Shown here: positions 1-12,840 of the stretch, piece after piece
Position numbering within the stretch: the stretch's first letter is position 1
Layout of the letters: every line of letters begins with the position of its first letter
Source: Hymenopus coronatus
Taxonomy: Eukaryota; Arthropoda; Insecta; Mantodea; Hymenopodidae
Reading direction: 5' to 3'
DNA length: 64,000 nt
Assembly: GCA_030762935.1 (NCBI GenBank)
Contig: CM060883.1
Location: 96,856,001 to 96,920,000 of the forward strand
Made by a program: the position numbers and the translations under genes
The notes under the pieces: model-generated
The model's input: the letters and a program-made list of their open reading frames with translations, nothing else
Database searches by the model: none
What the model was told of the DNA's origin: nothing

Positions 1-2870
1 ACAATTTCGGCTGATTGAGATTGTGTAGCATAGTTATTAACAGCGAGTCTTGTTCCGTTGCACAGTTTCGGCTGATTGAGATTGCTTAGCATAATTATTA
101 ATAGCGAATCTTGTTGCACAGTTTCGGCTGATTGAGATTGTGTAGCATAATTATTAACAGCGAGTCTTTTATCATTGCACAGTTTCGGCTGATTGAGATT
201 GTGTATCATAATTATTAACTGCAAGTCTTGTTTCCTTGCACAGTTTCGGTTGATTGAGATTGCGTAGCATAATCATTAACAGCGAGTCTTGCTCCGTTGC
301 ACAGTTTCGGCTGATTGAGTTTGCGTAGCATAATTATTAACAGCGAGTCTTTTATCATTGCACAGTTTCGGCTGATTGAGATTGTGTATCATAATTATTA
401 ACAGCGAGTCTTGTTGCACAGTTTCGGTTGATTGAGATTGTGTAGCATAATTATTAACAGCGAGTCTTGTTCCGTTTCACAGTTTCGGCTGATTGAGATT
501 GTGTATCATAATTATTAAGAGCGACTTTTATTCCTTGCACAGTTTCGGCTGATTGAGGTTGTGTATCATAATTATTAACAGCAAATCTTGTTCCGCTGCA
601 CAGTTTCGGCTGATTGAGGTTGCGTAGCATAATTATTAACAGCGAGTCTTGTTTCCTTGCACAGTTTCGGCTGATTGAAATTGTGTAGCATAATTATTAA
701 CAGCAGGTCTTGTTCCGTTTGACAGCTTCGGCTGATTGAGATTGCTTAGCATAACTATTAACAGCGAGTCTTGTTCCGTTGCACATTTTCGGCTGATTGA
801 GATTGTGTGTCATAATTATTAACAGCGAGTCTTGTTGCACAGTTTCGGCTGATTGAGATTGTGTAGCGTAATTATTAAGAGCGAGTCTTGTTCTGTTGCA
901 CAGTTTCGGCTGATTGAGGTTGCGTAGCATAATTATTAACTGCGAGTCTTGTTTCCTTGCACAGTTTCGGTTGAGTGAGATAGCGTAGCATAATCATTAA
1001 CAGCGAGTCTTGTTCCGTTGCACAGTTGCGGCTGATTGAGTTTGCGTAGCATAATTATTAACAGCGAGTCTTGTTCCGTTGCACAGTTTCGGCTGATTGA
1101 GTTTGCGTAGCATAATTATTAACAGCGAGTCTTTTACCCTTGCACAGTTTCGGCTGATTGAGATTGTGTATCATAATTATTAACAGCGAGTTTTGTTGCA
1201 CAGTTTCGGCTGATTGAGATTGTGTAGCATAATTATTAACAGCGAGTCTTGTTGCACAGTTTCGGCTGATTGAGACTGTGTAGCCTGATTATTAACAGCG
1301 AGTCTTGTTGCACAGTTTCGGCTGATTGTGATTGTGTAGCATAATTATTAACAGTGAGTCTTGTTCCGTTGCACAGTTTCGGCTGATTGAGATTGTGTAG
1401 CATAAATATTTACAGCGAGACTTGTTTCCTTGCACAATTTCGGCTGATTGAGATTGTGTAGCATACTTATTAACAGCGAGTGTTGTTCCGTTGCACAGTT
1501 TCGGCAGATTGACGTTGTGTAGCATCACTATTAACAGCGAGTCTTGTTCCATTGCACAGTTTCGGCTGATTGAGATTGTGTAGCATAATTATTAACAGCG
1601 AGTCTTGTTGCATAGTTTCGGCTGATTGAGATTGTGTAGCATAATTATTAACAGCGAGTTTTGTTCCGTTGCACAGTTTCGGCTGATTGAGATTGTGTAT
1701 CATAATTATTAACAGCGAATCTTGTTTCGTTGCACAGCTTCGGCTGATTGAGATTGTGTAGCATAATTATAAACAGCGAGCCTTGTTTCCTTGCACAGTT
1801 ATGGCTGATTGAGATTGTGTATCATAATTATTAACAGCGAGTCTTTTTGCACATTTTCGGCTGATTGAGGTTGTGTAGCATAACTATTAACTGCGAGTCT
1901 TGTTGCACAGTTTCGGCTGATTGAGATTGTGTAGCATAATTATTAACAGCGAGTCTTGTTGCACAGTTCGGACTGATTGAGATTGCGTAGCATAATTATT
2001 AACAGCGAATCTTGTTGCACAGTTTCGGTTGATTGAGATTGTGTAGCATAATTATTAACAGCGAGTCGTGTTTCCTTGCACAGCTTTGGCTGATTGAGAT
2101 TGTGTATCATAATTATTAACAGCGAGTCTTTTTGCACAGTTTCGGCTGATTGAGGTTGTGTAGCATAATTATTAACTGCGAGTCTTGTTGCACAGTTTCG
2201 GCTGATTGAGATAGTGTAGCATAATTTTTAACATGTAGTCTTGTTGCACAGATTGGACTGATTGAGATTGCGTAGCATAATTATTAACAGCGGGTCTTGT
2301 TGCATAGTTTCGGCTGATTGAGATTGTGCAGCATAATTATTAACAGCGGGTCTTGTTGCATAGTTTCGGCTGATTGAGATTGCGTAGCATAATTATTAAC
2401 AGCGAGTCTTGTTTCCTTGCACAGTAACGGCTGATTGAGATTGTGTATCATAGTTATTAACAGCGAGACTTGTTGCACAGTTTCGGGTGATTGAGATTGT
2501 GTAGCATAATTATTAACAGCGAGTCTTGTTGCACAGTTTCGGCTGATTGAGACTGTGTAGCATGGTTATTAACAGCGAGTCTTGTTGCACAGTTTCGCAT
2601 AATTGAGATTGTGTAGCATAATTATTAACAGCGAGTCTTGTTCCGATGCACAGTTTCGGCTGATTGAGATTGTGTAGCATAATTATTAACAGCGAGTCTT
2701 GTTGCATAGTTTCGGCTGATTGAGATTGTGTAGCATAATTATTAACAGCGTGTCTTGTTCCGTTGCACAGTTTCGGCTGATTGAGATTGTGTAGCACAAT
2801 TATTAAAGGCGAGTCTTCTTCTGTTGCACAGCTTCGGCTGATTGAGTTTGTGTAGCATAATTATTAACAC

Positions 2871-3931
2871 CGAGTCTTGTTTCCTTGCACAGTTTTGGCT
2901 GATTGAGATTGTGTATCATAATTATTAACAGCGAGTCTTTTTGCACAGTTTCGGCTGATTGAGGTTGTGTAGCATAATTATTAACTGCGAGTCTTGTTGC
3001 ACAGTTTCGGCTGATTGATATTGTGTAGCATAATTAGTAACAGCGAGTCTTGTTGCACAGTTTGGACTGATTGAGATTGCGTAGCATAATTATTAACAGC
3101 GAATCTTGTTGCACAGTTTCGGCTGATTGAGATTGTGTAGCATAATTATTAACAGCGAGCCTTGTTGCACAGTTTCGGCTGATTGAGATTGTGTATCATA
3201 ATTATTAACAGCGAGTCTTGTTGCACAGTTTCGATTGATTGAGAATGTGTAGCACAATTATTAACAGCGAGTCTTGTTGCACAGTTTCGGCTGATTGAGA
3301 CTGTGTAGCATGATTATTAACAGCAAGTCTTGTTGCACAGTTTCGCCTAAGTGAGATTGTGTAGCACAATTATTAACAGCGAGTCTTTTTCCGTTGCACA
3401 GTTTCGGCTGATTGAGATTGCGTAGCGTAATTATTAACAGCGAGTCTTGTTCCGTTGCAAAGTTTCGGCTGATTGAGATTGCGTATCCTAATTATTAACA
3501 GCGAGACTTGTTCCGTTGCACAGTTTCGGCTGTTTGAGATTGTGTAGCATACATATTAACAGCGAGTTTTGTTATCTTGCAGAATTTCGGCTGATTGAGA
3601 TTGTGTTGCATAATTATTAACAGCGAGTCTTGTTTCCTTGCACAATTTCGGCTGATTGAGATTGTGTAGCATAATTATTAACAGCGAGTCTTGTTACACA
3701 GTTTGGGCTGATTGAGATTCTGTAGCATAATTAGTAAAGGCGAGTCTTGTTCCGTTGCACAGTTTCGGCTGATTGAGATTGCGTAGCATAATTATTAACA
3801 GCGAGTTTTGTTGCACAATTTCAGCTGATTGAGATTGCGTAGCATGATTATTAACATCGAGTATTGTTTCTCAGTTTCGGCTGATTGAGATGGCGTAGCA
3901 TAATTATTAACAGCGAGTCTTGTTCCGTTGC
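2871..3931 (+). repeat. Local segmental duplication, copy 1 (partner 4509-5386)
   Basis: A run of variant monomers here recurs in the same order 1,638 bp downstream. Shared marks include CTTTTTGCAC, a unit with ATTAGTAAC, the TTTGGACTG unit, the ACTGTGTAGCATGATTA unit and the TTTCGCCTAAGTGAG unit. The offset equals 14 L plus 14 S monomers (14 x 117). Near 3,566 the offset falls to 1,455, because the partner lacks exactly 183 bp, three L monomers. The match ends at 3,931, where this copy reads GCCCAATTTCGG and the partner GCACAGATTCGG. Confidence 0.85.
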
Positions 3932-4508
3932 CCAATTTCGGCTGATTGAGATTGTGTAGCATAATTATTTACAGCCAGTCTTGTTTATTTGCACAGTTTC
4001 GGCTGATTGAGATTGTGTATCATAATTATTAACAGCGAGGCTTTTTGCACAGTTTCGCCTGATTGAGATTGTGTAGCATAATTATTAACAGCGAGTCTTG
4101 TTGCACAGTTTCGGCTGATTGAGACTGTGTAGCCTGATTATTAACAGCGAGTCTTGTTGCACATTTTCGGCTGATTGAGATTGTGTAGCATAATTATTAA
4201 CAGTGAGTCTTGTTTCGTTGCACAGTTTCGGCTGATTGAGATTGCGTATCATAATTAATAACTGCAAGTCTTGTTCTGTTGCACAGTTTAGGCTGTTTGA
4301 GATTGCTTATCATAATTATTAATAGCGAGTCTTGTTTCCTTGCATAATTTCGGCTGATTGTGATTGTGTAGCATAATTATTAACAGCGAGTCTTGTTTCC
4401 TTGCACAATTTCGGCTGATTGAGATTGTGTAGCATACTTATTAACAGCGAGTGTTCTTCCGTTGCACAGTTTTGGCTCATTGAGATTGTGTAGCATAATT
4501 ATTAATAG

Positions 4509-5386
4509 CGAGTCTTGTTTCCTTGCACAGTTTTGGCTGATTGAGATTGTGTATCATAAATATTAACAGTGAGTCTTTTTGCACAGTTTCGGCTGATTGA
4601 GGTTGTGTAGCATAATTATTAACTACGAGTCTTGTTGCACAGTTTCGGCTGATTGAGATTGTGTAGCATAATTAGTAACAGCGATTCTTGTTGCACAGTT
4701 TGGACTGATTGAGATTGCGTAGCATAATTATTAACAGCGAATCTTGTTGCACAGTTTCGGCTGATTGAGATTGTGTAGCATAATTATTAACAGCGAGCCT
4801 TGTTGCACAGTTTCGGCTGATTGAGATTGTGTATCATAATTATTAACAGCGAGTCTTGTTGCACAGTTTCGATTGATTGAGATTGTGTAGCACAATTATT
4901 AACAGCGAGTCTTGTTGCACAGTTTCGGCTGATTGAGACTGTGTAGCATGATTAATAACAGCAAGTCTTGTTGCACAGTTTCGCCTAAGTGAGATTGTGT
5001 AGCACAATTATTAACAGCGAGTTTTGTTATCTTGCAGAATTTCGGCTGATTGAGATTGTGTTGCATAATTATTAACAGCGAGTCTTGTTTCCTTGCACAA
5101 TTTCGGCTGATTGAGATTGTGTAGCATAATTATTAACAGCGAGTCTTGTTATACAGTTTGGGCTGATTGAGATTCTGTAGCATAATTAGTAAAGGCGAGT
5201 CTTGTTCCGTTGCACAGTTTCGGCTGATGGAGATTGCGTAGCATAATTATTAACAGCGAGTTTTGTTGCACAATTTCAGCTGATTGAGATTGCGTAGCAT
5301 GATTATTAACATCGATTATTGTTTCTCAGTTTCGGCTGATTGAGATGGCGTAGCATAATTATTAACAGCGAGTCTTGTTCCGTTGC
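4509..5386 (+). repeat. Local segmental duplication, copy 2 (partner 2871-3931)
   Basis: This is the shorter partner of the segment at 2,871. It shares the same series of variant monomers but is missing three consecutive 61-bp units around 5,020, so the CCTAAGTGAG unit runs directly into the GTTATCTTGCAG unit. A few point differences separate the copies, for example ATTAATAAC at about 4,951 against ATTATTAAC. It is therefore older than the perfect 15-kb duplication further right. Confidence 0.85.
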
Positions 5387-5570
5387 ACAGATTCGGCTGA
5401 TTGAGATTGTGTAGCATAATTATTAACAGCGAGTCTTGTTCCGTTGCACAGTTTCGGCTGATTGAGTTTGTGCAGCATAGTTATTAACAGCGAGTCTTGT
5501 TCCGTTGCACACTTTCGTCTGATTGAGATTGTGTAGCATAATTATTAACAGCGAGTCTTGTTCCATTGCA

Positions 5571-6148
5571 CAGTGTCGGTTGATTGAGATTGCGTAGCAT
5601 AATTATTAACAGCGAGTGTTGTTCCGTTGCACAGTTTCGGCTGATTGAGATTGCGTATCATAATTGTTAACAGCGAGTCTTGTTCCGTTGCCCAGTTTCG
5701 GCTGATTGAGATTGTGTAGCATAATTATTAACAGTGAGTCTTGTTCCGTTGCACAGTTTCGGCTGATTGACTTTGCGTAGCATAATTATTAAGAGCGAGT
5801 CTTGTTCCGATGCACAGTTTCGGCTGATTGAGATTGTGTAGCATGATTATTAACAGCGAGTCTTGTTGCCTAGTTTCGGCTGAATGAGATTGTGTAGCAT
5901 AATTATTAACAGCGAGTCTTTTTGCACAGTGTCGGTTGATTGAGATTGCGTAGCATAATTATTAACAGCGAGTCTTGTTCCGTTGCACAGTTTCGGCTGA
6001 TTGAGATTGCGTATCATAATTGTTAACAGCGAGTCTTGTTCCGTTGCCCAGTTTCGGCTGATTGAGATTGTGTAGCATAATTATTAACAGTGAGTCTTGT
6101 TCCGTTGCACAGTTTCGGCTGATTGACTTTGCGTAGCATAATTATTAA
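5571..6148 (+). repeat. Short direct duplication, 356-bp offset
   Basis: The segment starting CAGTGTCGGTTGATTGAG at 5,571 recurs at 5,927 with the same following units: TTGCGTATCATAATTGTTAAC, GCCCAGTTTCGG, AACAGTGAG and GATTGACTTTGCG. About 222 bp are shared, and the copies part near 5,792/6,148. The offset of 356 bp equals four L plus two S units, so the event added a whole number of monomers. Confidence 0.85.
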
Positions 6149-8033
6149 CAGCGAGTCTTGTTCCGTTGCACAGCTTCGGCCGATTGAGATTGTGTAGCAT
6201 AATTATTAACACCGAGTCTTGTTTCCTTGCACAGTTTTGGCTGATTGAGATTGTGTATCATAATTATTAACAGCGAGTCTTTTTGCACAGTTTCGGCTGA
6301 TTGAGGTTGTGTAGCATAATTATTAACTTCGAGTCTTGTTGCACAGTTTCGGCTGATTGAGATTGTGTAGCATAATTATTAACAGCGAGTCTTGTTGCAC
6401 AGATTGGACTGATTGAGATTGCGTAGCATAATTATTAACAGCGAGTCTTGTTGCATAGTTTCGGCTGATTGAGATTGTGCAGCATAATTATTAACAGCGA
6501 GTCTTGTTGCACAGTTTCGGCTGATTGAGATTGCGTAGCATAATTATTAACAGCGAGTCTTGTTTCCTTGCACAGTAACGGCTGATTGAGATTGTGTATC
6601 ATAGTTATTAACAGCGAGACTTGTTGCACAGTTTCGGCTGATTGAGATTGTGTAGAATAATTATTAACAGCGAGTCTTGTTGCACAGTTTCGGCTGATTG
6701 AGACTGTGTAGCATGGTTATTAACAGCGAGTCTTGTTGCACAGTTTCGCCTAAGTGAGATTGTGTAGCATAATTATTAACAGCGAGTCTTGTTCCGTTGC
6801 ACAGTTTCGGCTGATTGAGATTGCGTATCATAAATATTAACAGCGAGACTTGTTCCGTTGCACAGTTTCGGCTGATTGAGATTGTGTAGCAACATATTAA
6901 CAGCGATTTTTTTTATCTTGCAGAATTTCGGCTGATTGAGATTGTGTAGCATAATTATTAACAGCGAGTCTTGTTTCCTTGCACAATTTCGGTTGATTGA
7001 GATTGTGTAGCATAATTATTAACAACGAGTCTTATGCACAGTTTGGGCTGATTGAGAGTCTGTAGCATAATTATTAAAGGCGAGACTTGTTCCGTTGCAC
7101 AGTTTCGGCTGATTGAGATTGCGTAGCATAATTATTAACAGCGAGTTATGTTGCTCAGTTTCGGCTGATTGAGATGGCGTAGCATAATTATTAACAGCGT
7201 GTCTTGTTGCACAGTTTCGGCTGATTGAGATTGTGTAGCATAATTATTAACAGCGAGTCATGTTCCGTTGCCCAGTTTCGGCTGACTGAGATTGTGTAGC
7301 ATAATTATTAACAGCCAGTCTTGTTTATTTGCACAGTTTCGGCTGATTGAGATTGTGTATCATAATTATTAATAGCGAGTCTTGTTGCACAGTTTCGGCT
7401 GATTGAGATTGTGTAGCATAATTATTAACAGCGAGTCTTGTTGCACAGTTTCGGCTGATTGAGGCTGTGTAGCCTGATTATTAACAGCGAGTCTTGTTGC
7501 ACATTTTCGGCTGATTGAGATTGCGTATCATAATTAATAACTGCGAGTCTTGTTCTGTTGCACAGTTTCGGCTGATTGAGATTGCTTATCATAATTATTA
7601 ATAGCGAGTCTTGTTTCCTTGCACAATTTCGGCTGATTGTGATTGTGTAGCATAATTATTAACAGCGAGTCTTGTTTCCTTGCACAATTTCGGCTGATTG
7701 AGATTGTGTAGCATACTTATTAACAGCGAGTGTTGTTCCGTTGCACAGTTTTGGCTGATTGAGATTGTGTAGCATAATTATTAATAGCGAGTCTTGTTGC
7801 ATGGTTTCGGCTGATTGAGATTGTGTAGCATAATTATTAACAGCGAGTCTTGTTCCGTTGCACAGTTTCGGCTGATTGAGATTGTGTCGCATAATTATTA
7901 ACAGCGAGTCTTTTTCCGTTGCACAGCTTCGGATGATTGAGATTGTGTAGCATAATTATTAACAGCGAGTCTTGTTGCACAGTTTGGATTGATTGAGATT
8001 GCGTAGCATAGTTATTAACAGCGAGTCTTGTTG

Positions 8034-8089
8034 CACAGTTTCGGCTGATTGAGATTGTGTAGCATAATTATTAACAGCGAGTCTTGTTG
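8034..8089 (+). repeat. Reference short monomer (S, 56 bp)
   Basis: This is the type example of the short form. It has the same sequence as the long unit but CTTGTT passes directly into GCACAG, so the 5-bp insert is absent. Common S variants have CTTTTT (often followed by a unit with TTGAGGTTGTG), CTTGTTACACAG, or TTTTGTTGCTCAG at the same joint. S and L units are intermixed through the whole window, so neither is confined to one domain. Confidence 0.95.
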
Positions 8090-9757
8090 CACAGTTTCGG
8101 CTGATTGAGATTGCGTAGCATAATTATTAACAGCGAGTCTTGTTTCCTTGCACAGTTACGGCTGATTGAGATTGTGTATCATAATTATTAACAGCGAGTC
8201 TTGTTTCACAGTTTCGGCTGATTGAGATTGTGTAGCATAATTATTAACAGCGAGTCTTGTTGCACAGTTTCGGCTGATTGAGACTGTGTAGCATGATTAT
8301 TAACAGCAAGTCTTGTTGCACAGTTTCGCCTAAGTGAGATTGTGTAGCATAATTATTAACAGCGAGTCTTGTTCCGTTGCACAGTTTCGGCTGATTGAGA
8401 TTGCGTATCCTAATTATTAACTGCGAGACTTGTTCCGTTACACAGTTTCGTCTGTTTGAGACTGTGTAGCATACATATTAACAGCGAGTTTTGTTATCTT
8501 GCAGAATTTCGGCTGATTGAGATTGTGTAGCATAATTATTAACAGCGACTCTTGTTACACAGTTTGGGCTGATTGAGATTCTGTAGCATAATTAGTAAAT
8601 ACGAGTCTTGTTCCATTGCACAGTTTCGGCTGATTGAGATTGCGTAGCATAATTATTAACAGCGAGTTTTGTTGCACAATTTCAGCTGATTGAGATTGCG
8701 TAGCATGATTATTAACTTCGAGTTTTGTTGCTCAGTTTGGGATGATTGAGATGGCGTAGCATATTTGTTAACAGCGAGTCTTGTTCCGTTGCACAGATTC
8801 GGCTGATTGAGATTGAGTAGCATAATTATTAACAGCGAGTCTTGTTCCGTTGCACAGTTTCGGCTGATTGAGTTTGTGCAGCATAGTTATTAACAGCGAG
8901 TCTTGTTCCGTTGCACACTTTCGTCTGATTGAGATTGTGTAGCATAATTATTAACAGCGATTCTTGTTCCGTTGCACAGTGTCGGCTGATTGAGATTGCG
9001 TAGCATAATTATTAACAGCGAGTCTTGTTCCGTTGCACAGTTTCGCCTGATTGAGATTGCGTATCATAATTATTAACAGCGAGTCTTGTTCCGTTGCCCA
9101 GTTTCGGCTGATTAAGATTTTGTAGCATAATTATTAACAGTGAGTCTTGTTTCGTTGCACAGTTTCGGCTGATTGAGATTGCGTATCATAATTAATAACT
9201 GCGAGTCTTGTTCTGTTGCACAGTTTCGGGTGATTGAGATTGCTTTTCATAATTATTAATAGCGAGTCTTGTTTCCTTGCACAATTTCGGCTGATTGTGA
9301 TTGTGTAGCATAATTATTAACAGCGAGTCTTGTTTCCTTGCGTAATTTCGGCTGATTGAGATTGTGTAGCATACTTATTAACAGCGAGTGTTGTTCCGTT
9401 GCACAGTTTCGCCAGATTGACATTGTGTAGCATAATTATTAACAGTGAGGCTTGTTTCGTTGCACAGTGTCGGCTGATTGAGAGTGCGTAGTATAATTAT
9501 TAATAGCGAGTCTTGTTCCGTTGCACAGTTTCGGCTGATTGAAATTGTGTATCATAATTATTAACAGCGAGTCTTGTTGCACAGTTTCGGCTGATTGAGA
9601 TTGCGTAGCATAATTATTAGCAGCGAGTCTTGTTTCCTTGCACAGTTTCGGCTGATTGAGATTGTGTATCATAATTATTAACAGCGGGTCTAGATGCACA
9701 ATTTCGGCTGATTGAGATTGCATAGCATAATTATTAACAGCGAGTTTTATTTCGTTG

Positions 9758-9818
9758 CACAGTTTCGGCTGATTGAGATTGTGTAGCATAATTATTAACA
9801 GCGAGTCTTGTTCCGTTG
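9758..9818 (+). repeat. Reference long monomer (L, 61 bp)
   Basis: This unit matches the array consensus and is given as the type example of the long form. It runs from CACAGTTTCGG to the G before the next CACAG. The 5 bp CCGTT between CTTGTT and GCACAG are what make it long. It has 25 G+C of 61 (41%). Other L units carry TCCTT, TCGTT, CTGTT, CCATT, ACGTT, ATCTT or TATTT at the same place, so the insert is the most variable part of the monomer. CpG occurs in TTCGG, AGCGAG and CCGTT, and a fourth in the common TTGCGTAG variant. Confidence 0.95.
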
Positions 9819-12800
9819 CACAGCTTCAGATGATTGAGATTTTGTAGCATAATTATTAACAGCGAGTGTTGTTTCCTTGTACAGTTTTGTCTGATTGAGA
9901 TTGTGTATCATAATTGTTAACAGCGAGTCTTTTTGCACAGTTTCGGCTGATTGAGGTTTGTAGCATAATTATTAACTGCGATTCTTGTTGCACAGTTTCA
10001 GCTGATTGAGATTGTGTAGCATAATTATTAACAGCAAGTCTTGTTGCACAGTTTGGACTGATTGAGATTGCGTAGCATAATTATTAACAGCGAGTCTTGT
10101 TGCACAGTTTCGGCTGATTGAGATTGTGTAGCATAATTATTAACAGCGAGTCTTTTTGCACAGTTTCGGCTGATTGAGGTTGTTTAGCATAATTATTAAC
10201 TGCGAGTCTTGTTGCACAGTTTCGGCTGATTGAGATTGTGTAGCATAATTATTAACAGCAAGTCTTGTTGCACAGTTTCGGCTGATTGAGATTGCGTAGC
10301 ATAATTATTAACAGCGAGTCTTGTTGCATAGTTTCGGCTGATTGAGATTGTGCAGCATAATTATTAACAGCGAGTCTTGTTGCACAGTTTCGGCTGATTG
10401 AGATTGCGTAGCATAATTATTAACAGCGAGTCTTATATCCTTGCACAGTAACGGCTGATTGAGATTGTGTATCATAGTTATTAACAGCGAGATTTGTTGC
10501 ACAGTTTCGGCTGATTGAGATTGTGTAGCATAATTATTAACAGAGAGTCTTGTTGCACAGTTTCGGCTGATTGAGACTGTGTAGCGTGGTTATTAACAGC
10601 GAGTCTTGTTGCACAGTTTCGCCTAAGTGAGATTGTGTAGCATAATTATTAACAGCGAGTCTTGTTCCGTTGCACAGTTTCGGCTGATTGAGATTGGGTA
10701 GCACAATTATTAACAGCGAGTCTTGTTCCGTTGCACAGTTTCGGCTGATTGAGATTGTGTAGCAACATATTAACAGCGAGTTTTGTTATCTTGCAAAATT
10801 TCGGCTGATTGAGATTGTGTAGCATAATTATTAACAGCGAGTCTTGTTTCCTTGCACAATTTCGGCTGATTGAGATTGTGTAGCATAATTATTAACAGCG
10901 AGTCTTGTTGCACAGTTTGGGCTGATTGAGATTCTGTAGCATAATTATTAAAGGCGAGACTTGTTCCGTTGCACAGTTTCGGCTGATTGAGATTGCGTAG
11001 CATAATTATTAACAGCGAGTTTTGTTGCTCAGTTTCGGCTGATTGAGATGGCGTAGCATAATTATTAACAGCATGTCTTGTTGCACAGTTTCGGCTGATT
11101 GAGATTGTGTAGCATAATTATTAACAGCGAGTCTTGTTCCGTTGCCCAGTTTCGGCTGACTGAGATTGTGTAGCATAATTATTAACAGCCAGTCTTGTTT
11201 ATTTGCACAGTTTCGGCTGATTGAGATTGTGTATCATAATTATTAACAGCGAGTCTTGTTGCACAGTTTCGGCTGATTGAGATGGCGTAGCATAATTATT
11301 AACAGCGAGTCTTGTTGCACAGTTTCGGCTGATTGAGGCTGTGTAGCCTGATTATTAACAACGAGTCTTGTTGCACATTTTCGGCTGATTGAGATTGTGT
11401 AGCATAATTATTAACAGTGAGTCTTGTTTCGTTGCACAGTTTCGGCTGATTGAGATTGCGTATCATAATTAATAACTGCGAGTCTTGTTCTGTTGCACAC
11501 TTTCGGCTGATTGAGATTGCTTATCATAATTATTAATAGCGAGTCTTGTTTCCTTGCACAATTTGGCTGATTGTGATTGTGTAGCATAATTATTAACAGC
11601 GAGTCTTGTTTCCTTGCACACTTTCGGCTGATTGAGATTGTGTAGCATACTTATTAACAGCGAGTGTTGTTCCGTTGCACGGTTTTGGCTGATTGAGATT
11701 GTGTAGCATAATTATTAATAGCGAGTCTTGTTGCATGGTTTCGGCTGATTGAGATTGTGTAGCATAATTATTAACAGCGAATCTTGTTTCGGCTGATTGA
11801 GATTGTGTAGCATAATTATTAACAGCGAGTCTTTTTCCGTTGCACAGCTTCGGATGATTGAGATTGTGTAGCATAATTATTAACAGCGAGTCTTGTTTCC
11901 TTGCACAGTTTTGGCTGATTGAGATTGTGTATCACAATTATTAACAGCGAGTCTTTTTGCACAGTTTCGGCTGATTCAGATTGCGTATCATAATTAATAA
12001 CTGCGAGTCTTGTTCTGTTGCACAGTTTCGGCTGATTGAGATTGCTTATCATAATTATTAATAGCGAGTCTTGTTTCCTTGCACAATTTCGGCTGATTGT
12101 GATTGTGTAGCATAATTATTAACAGCGAGTCTTGTTTCCTTGCACAATTTCGGCTGATTGAGATTGTGTAGCATACTTATTAACAGCGAGTGTTGTTCCG
12201 TTGCACAGTTTTGGTTGATTGAGATTGTGTAGCATAATTATTAATAGCGAGTCTTGTTGCATGGTTTCGGCTGATTGAGATTGTGTAGCATAATTATTAA
12301 CAGCGAGTCTTGTTCCGTTGCACAGTTTCGGCTGATTGAGATTGTGTAGCATAATTATTAACAGCGAGTCTTTTTCCGTTGCACAGCTTCGGATGATTGA
12401 GATTGTGTAGCATAATTATTAACAGCGAGTCTTGTTTCCTTGCACAGTTTTGGCTGATTGAGATTGTGTATCATAATTATTAACAGCGAGTCTTTTTGCA
12501 CAGTTTCGGCTGATTGAGGTTGTGTAGCATAATTATTAACAGCGAGTCTTGTTGCACAGTTTGGATTGATTGAGATTGCGTAAAATAGTTATTAACAGCG
12601 AGTCTTGTTGCACAGTTTCGGCTGATTGAGATTGTGTAGCATAGTTATTAACAGCGAGTCTTGTTGCACAGTTTCGGCTGATTGAGATTGCGTAGCATAA
12701 TTATTAACAGCGAGTCTTGTTTCCTTGCACAGTTACGGCTGATTGAGATTGTGTATCATAAATATTAACAGCGAGTCTTGTTGCACAGTTACGGCTGATT

Positions 12801-12840
12801 GAGATTGTGTAGTATAATTATTAACAGCGAGTCTTGTTCC

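Larger units (their letters stand above)
1..6191 (+). repeat. Left domain: heterogeneous satellite, weak higher-order structure
   Basis: The monomers here are of the same family but their order shows no long-range periodicity within the first 2 kb. Insert variants such as TTATCATT (near 171-178 and 351-358) and TACCCTT (near 1,134) were seen only here. Some segments are related to the next domain: 2,041-2,598 lines up with 6,192-6,749 at an offset of 4,151 bp. The right edge is gradual and was set where alignment to the multi-kilobase repeats becomes continuous. The mixture suggests an older, less homogenised part of the array; that age order is inference. Confidence 0.65.
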
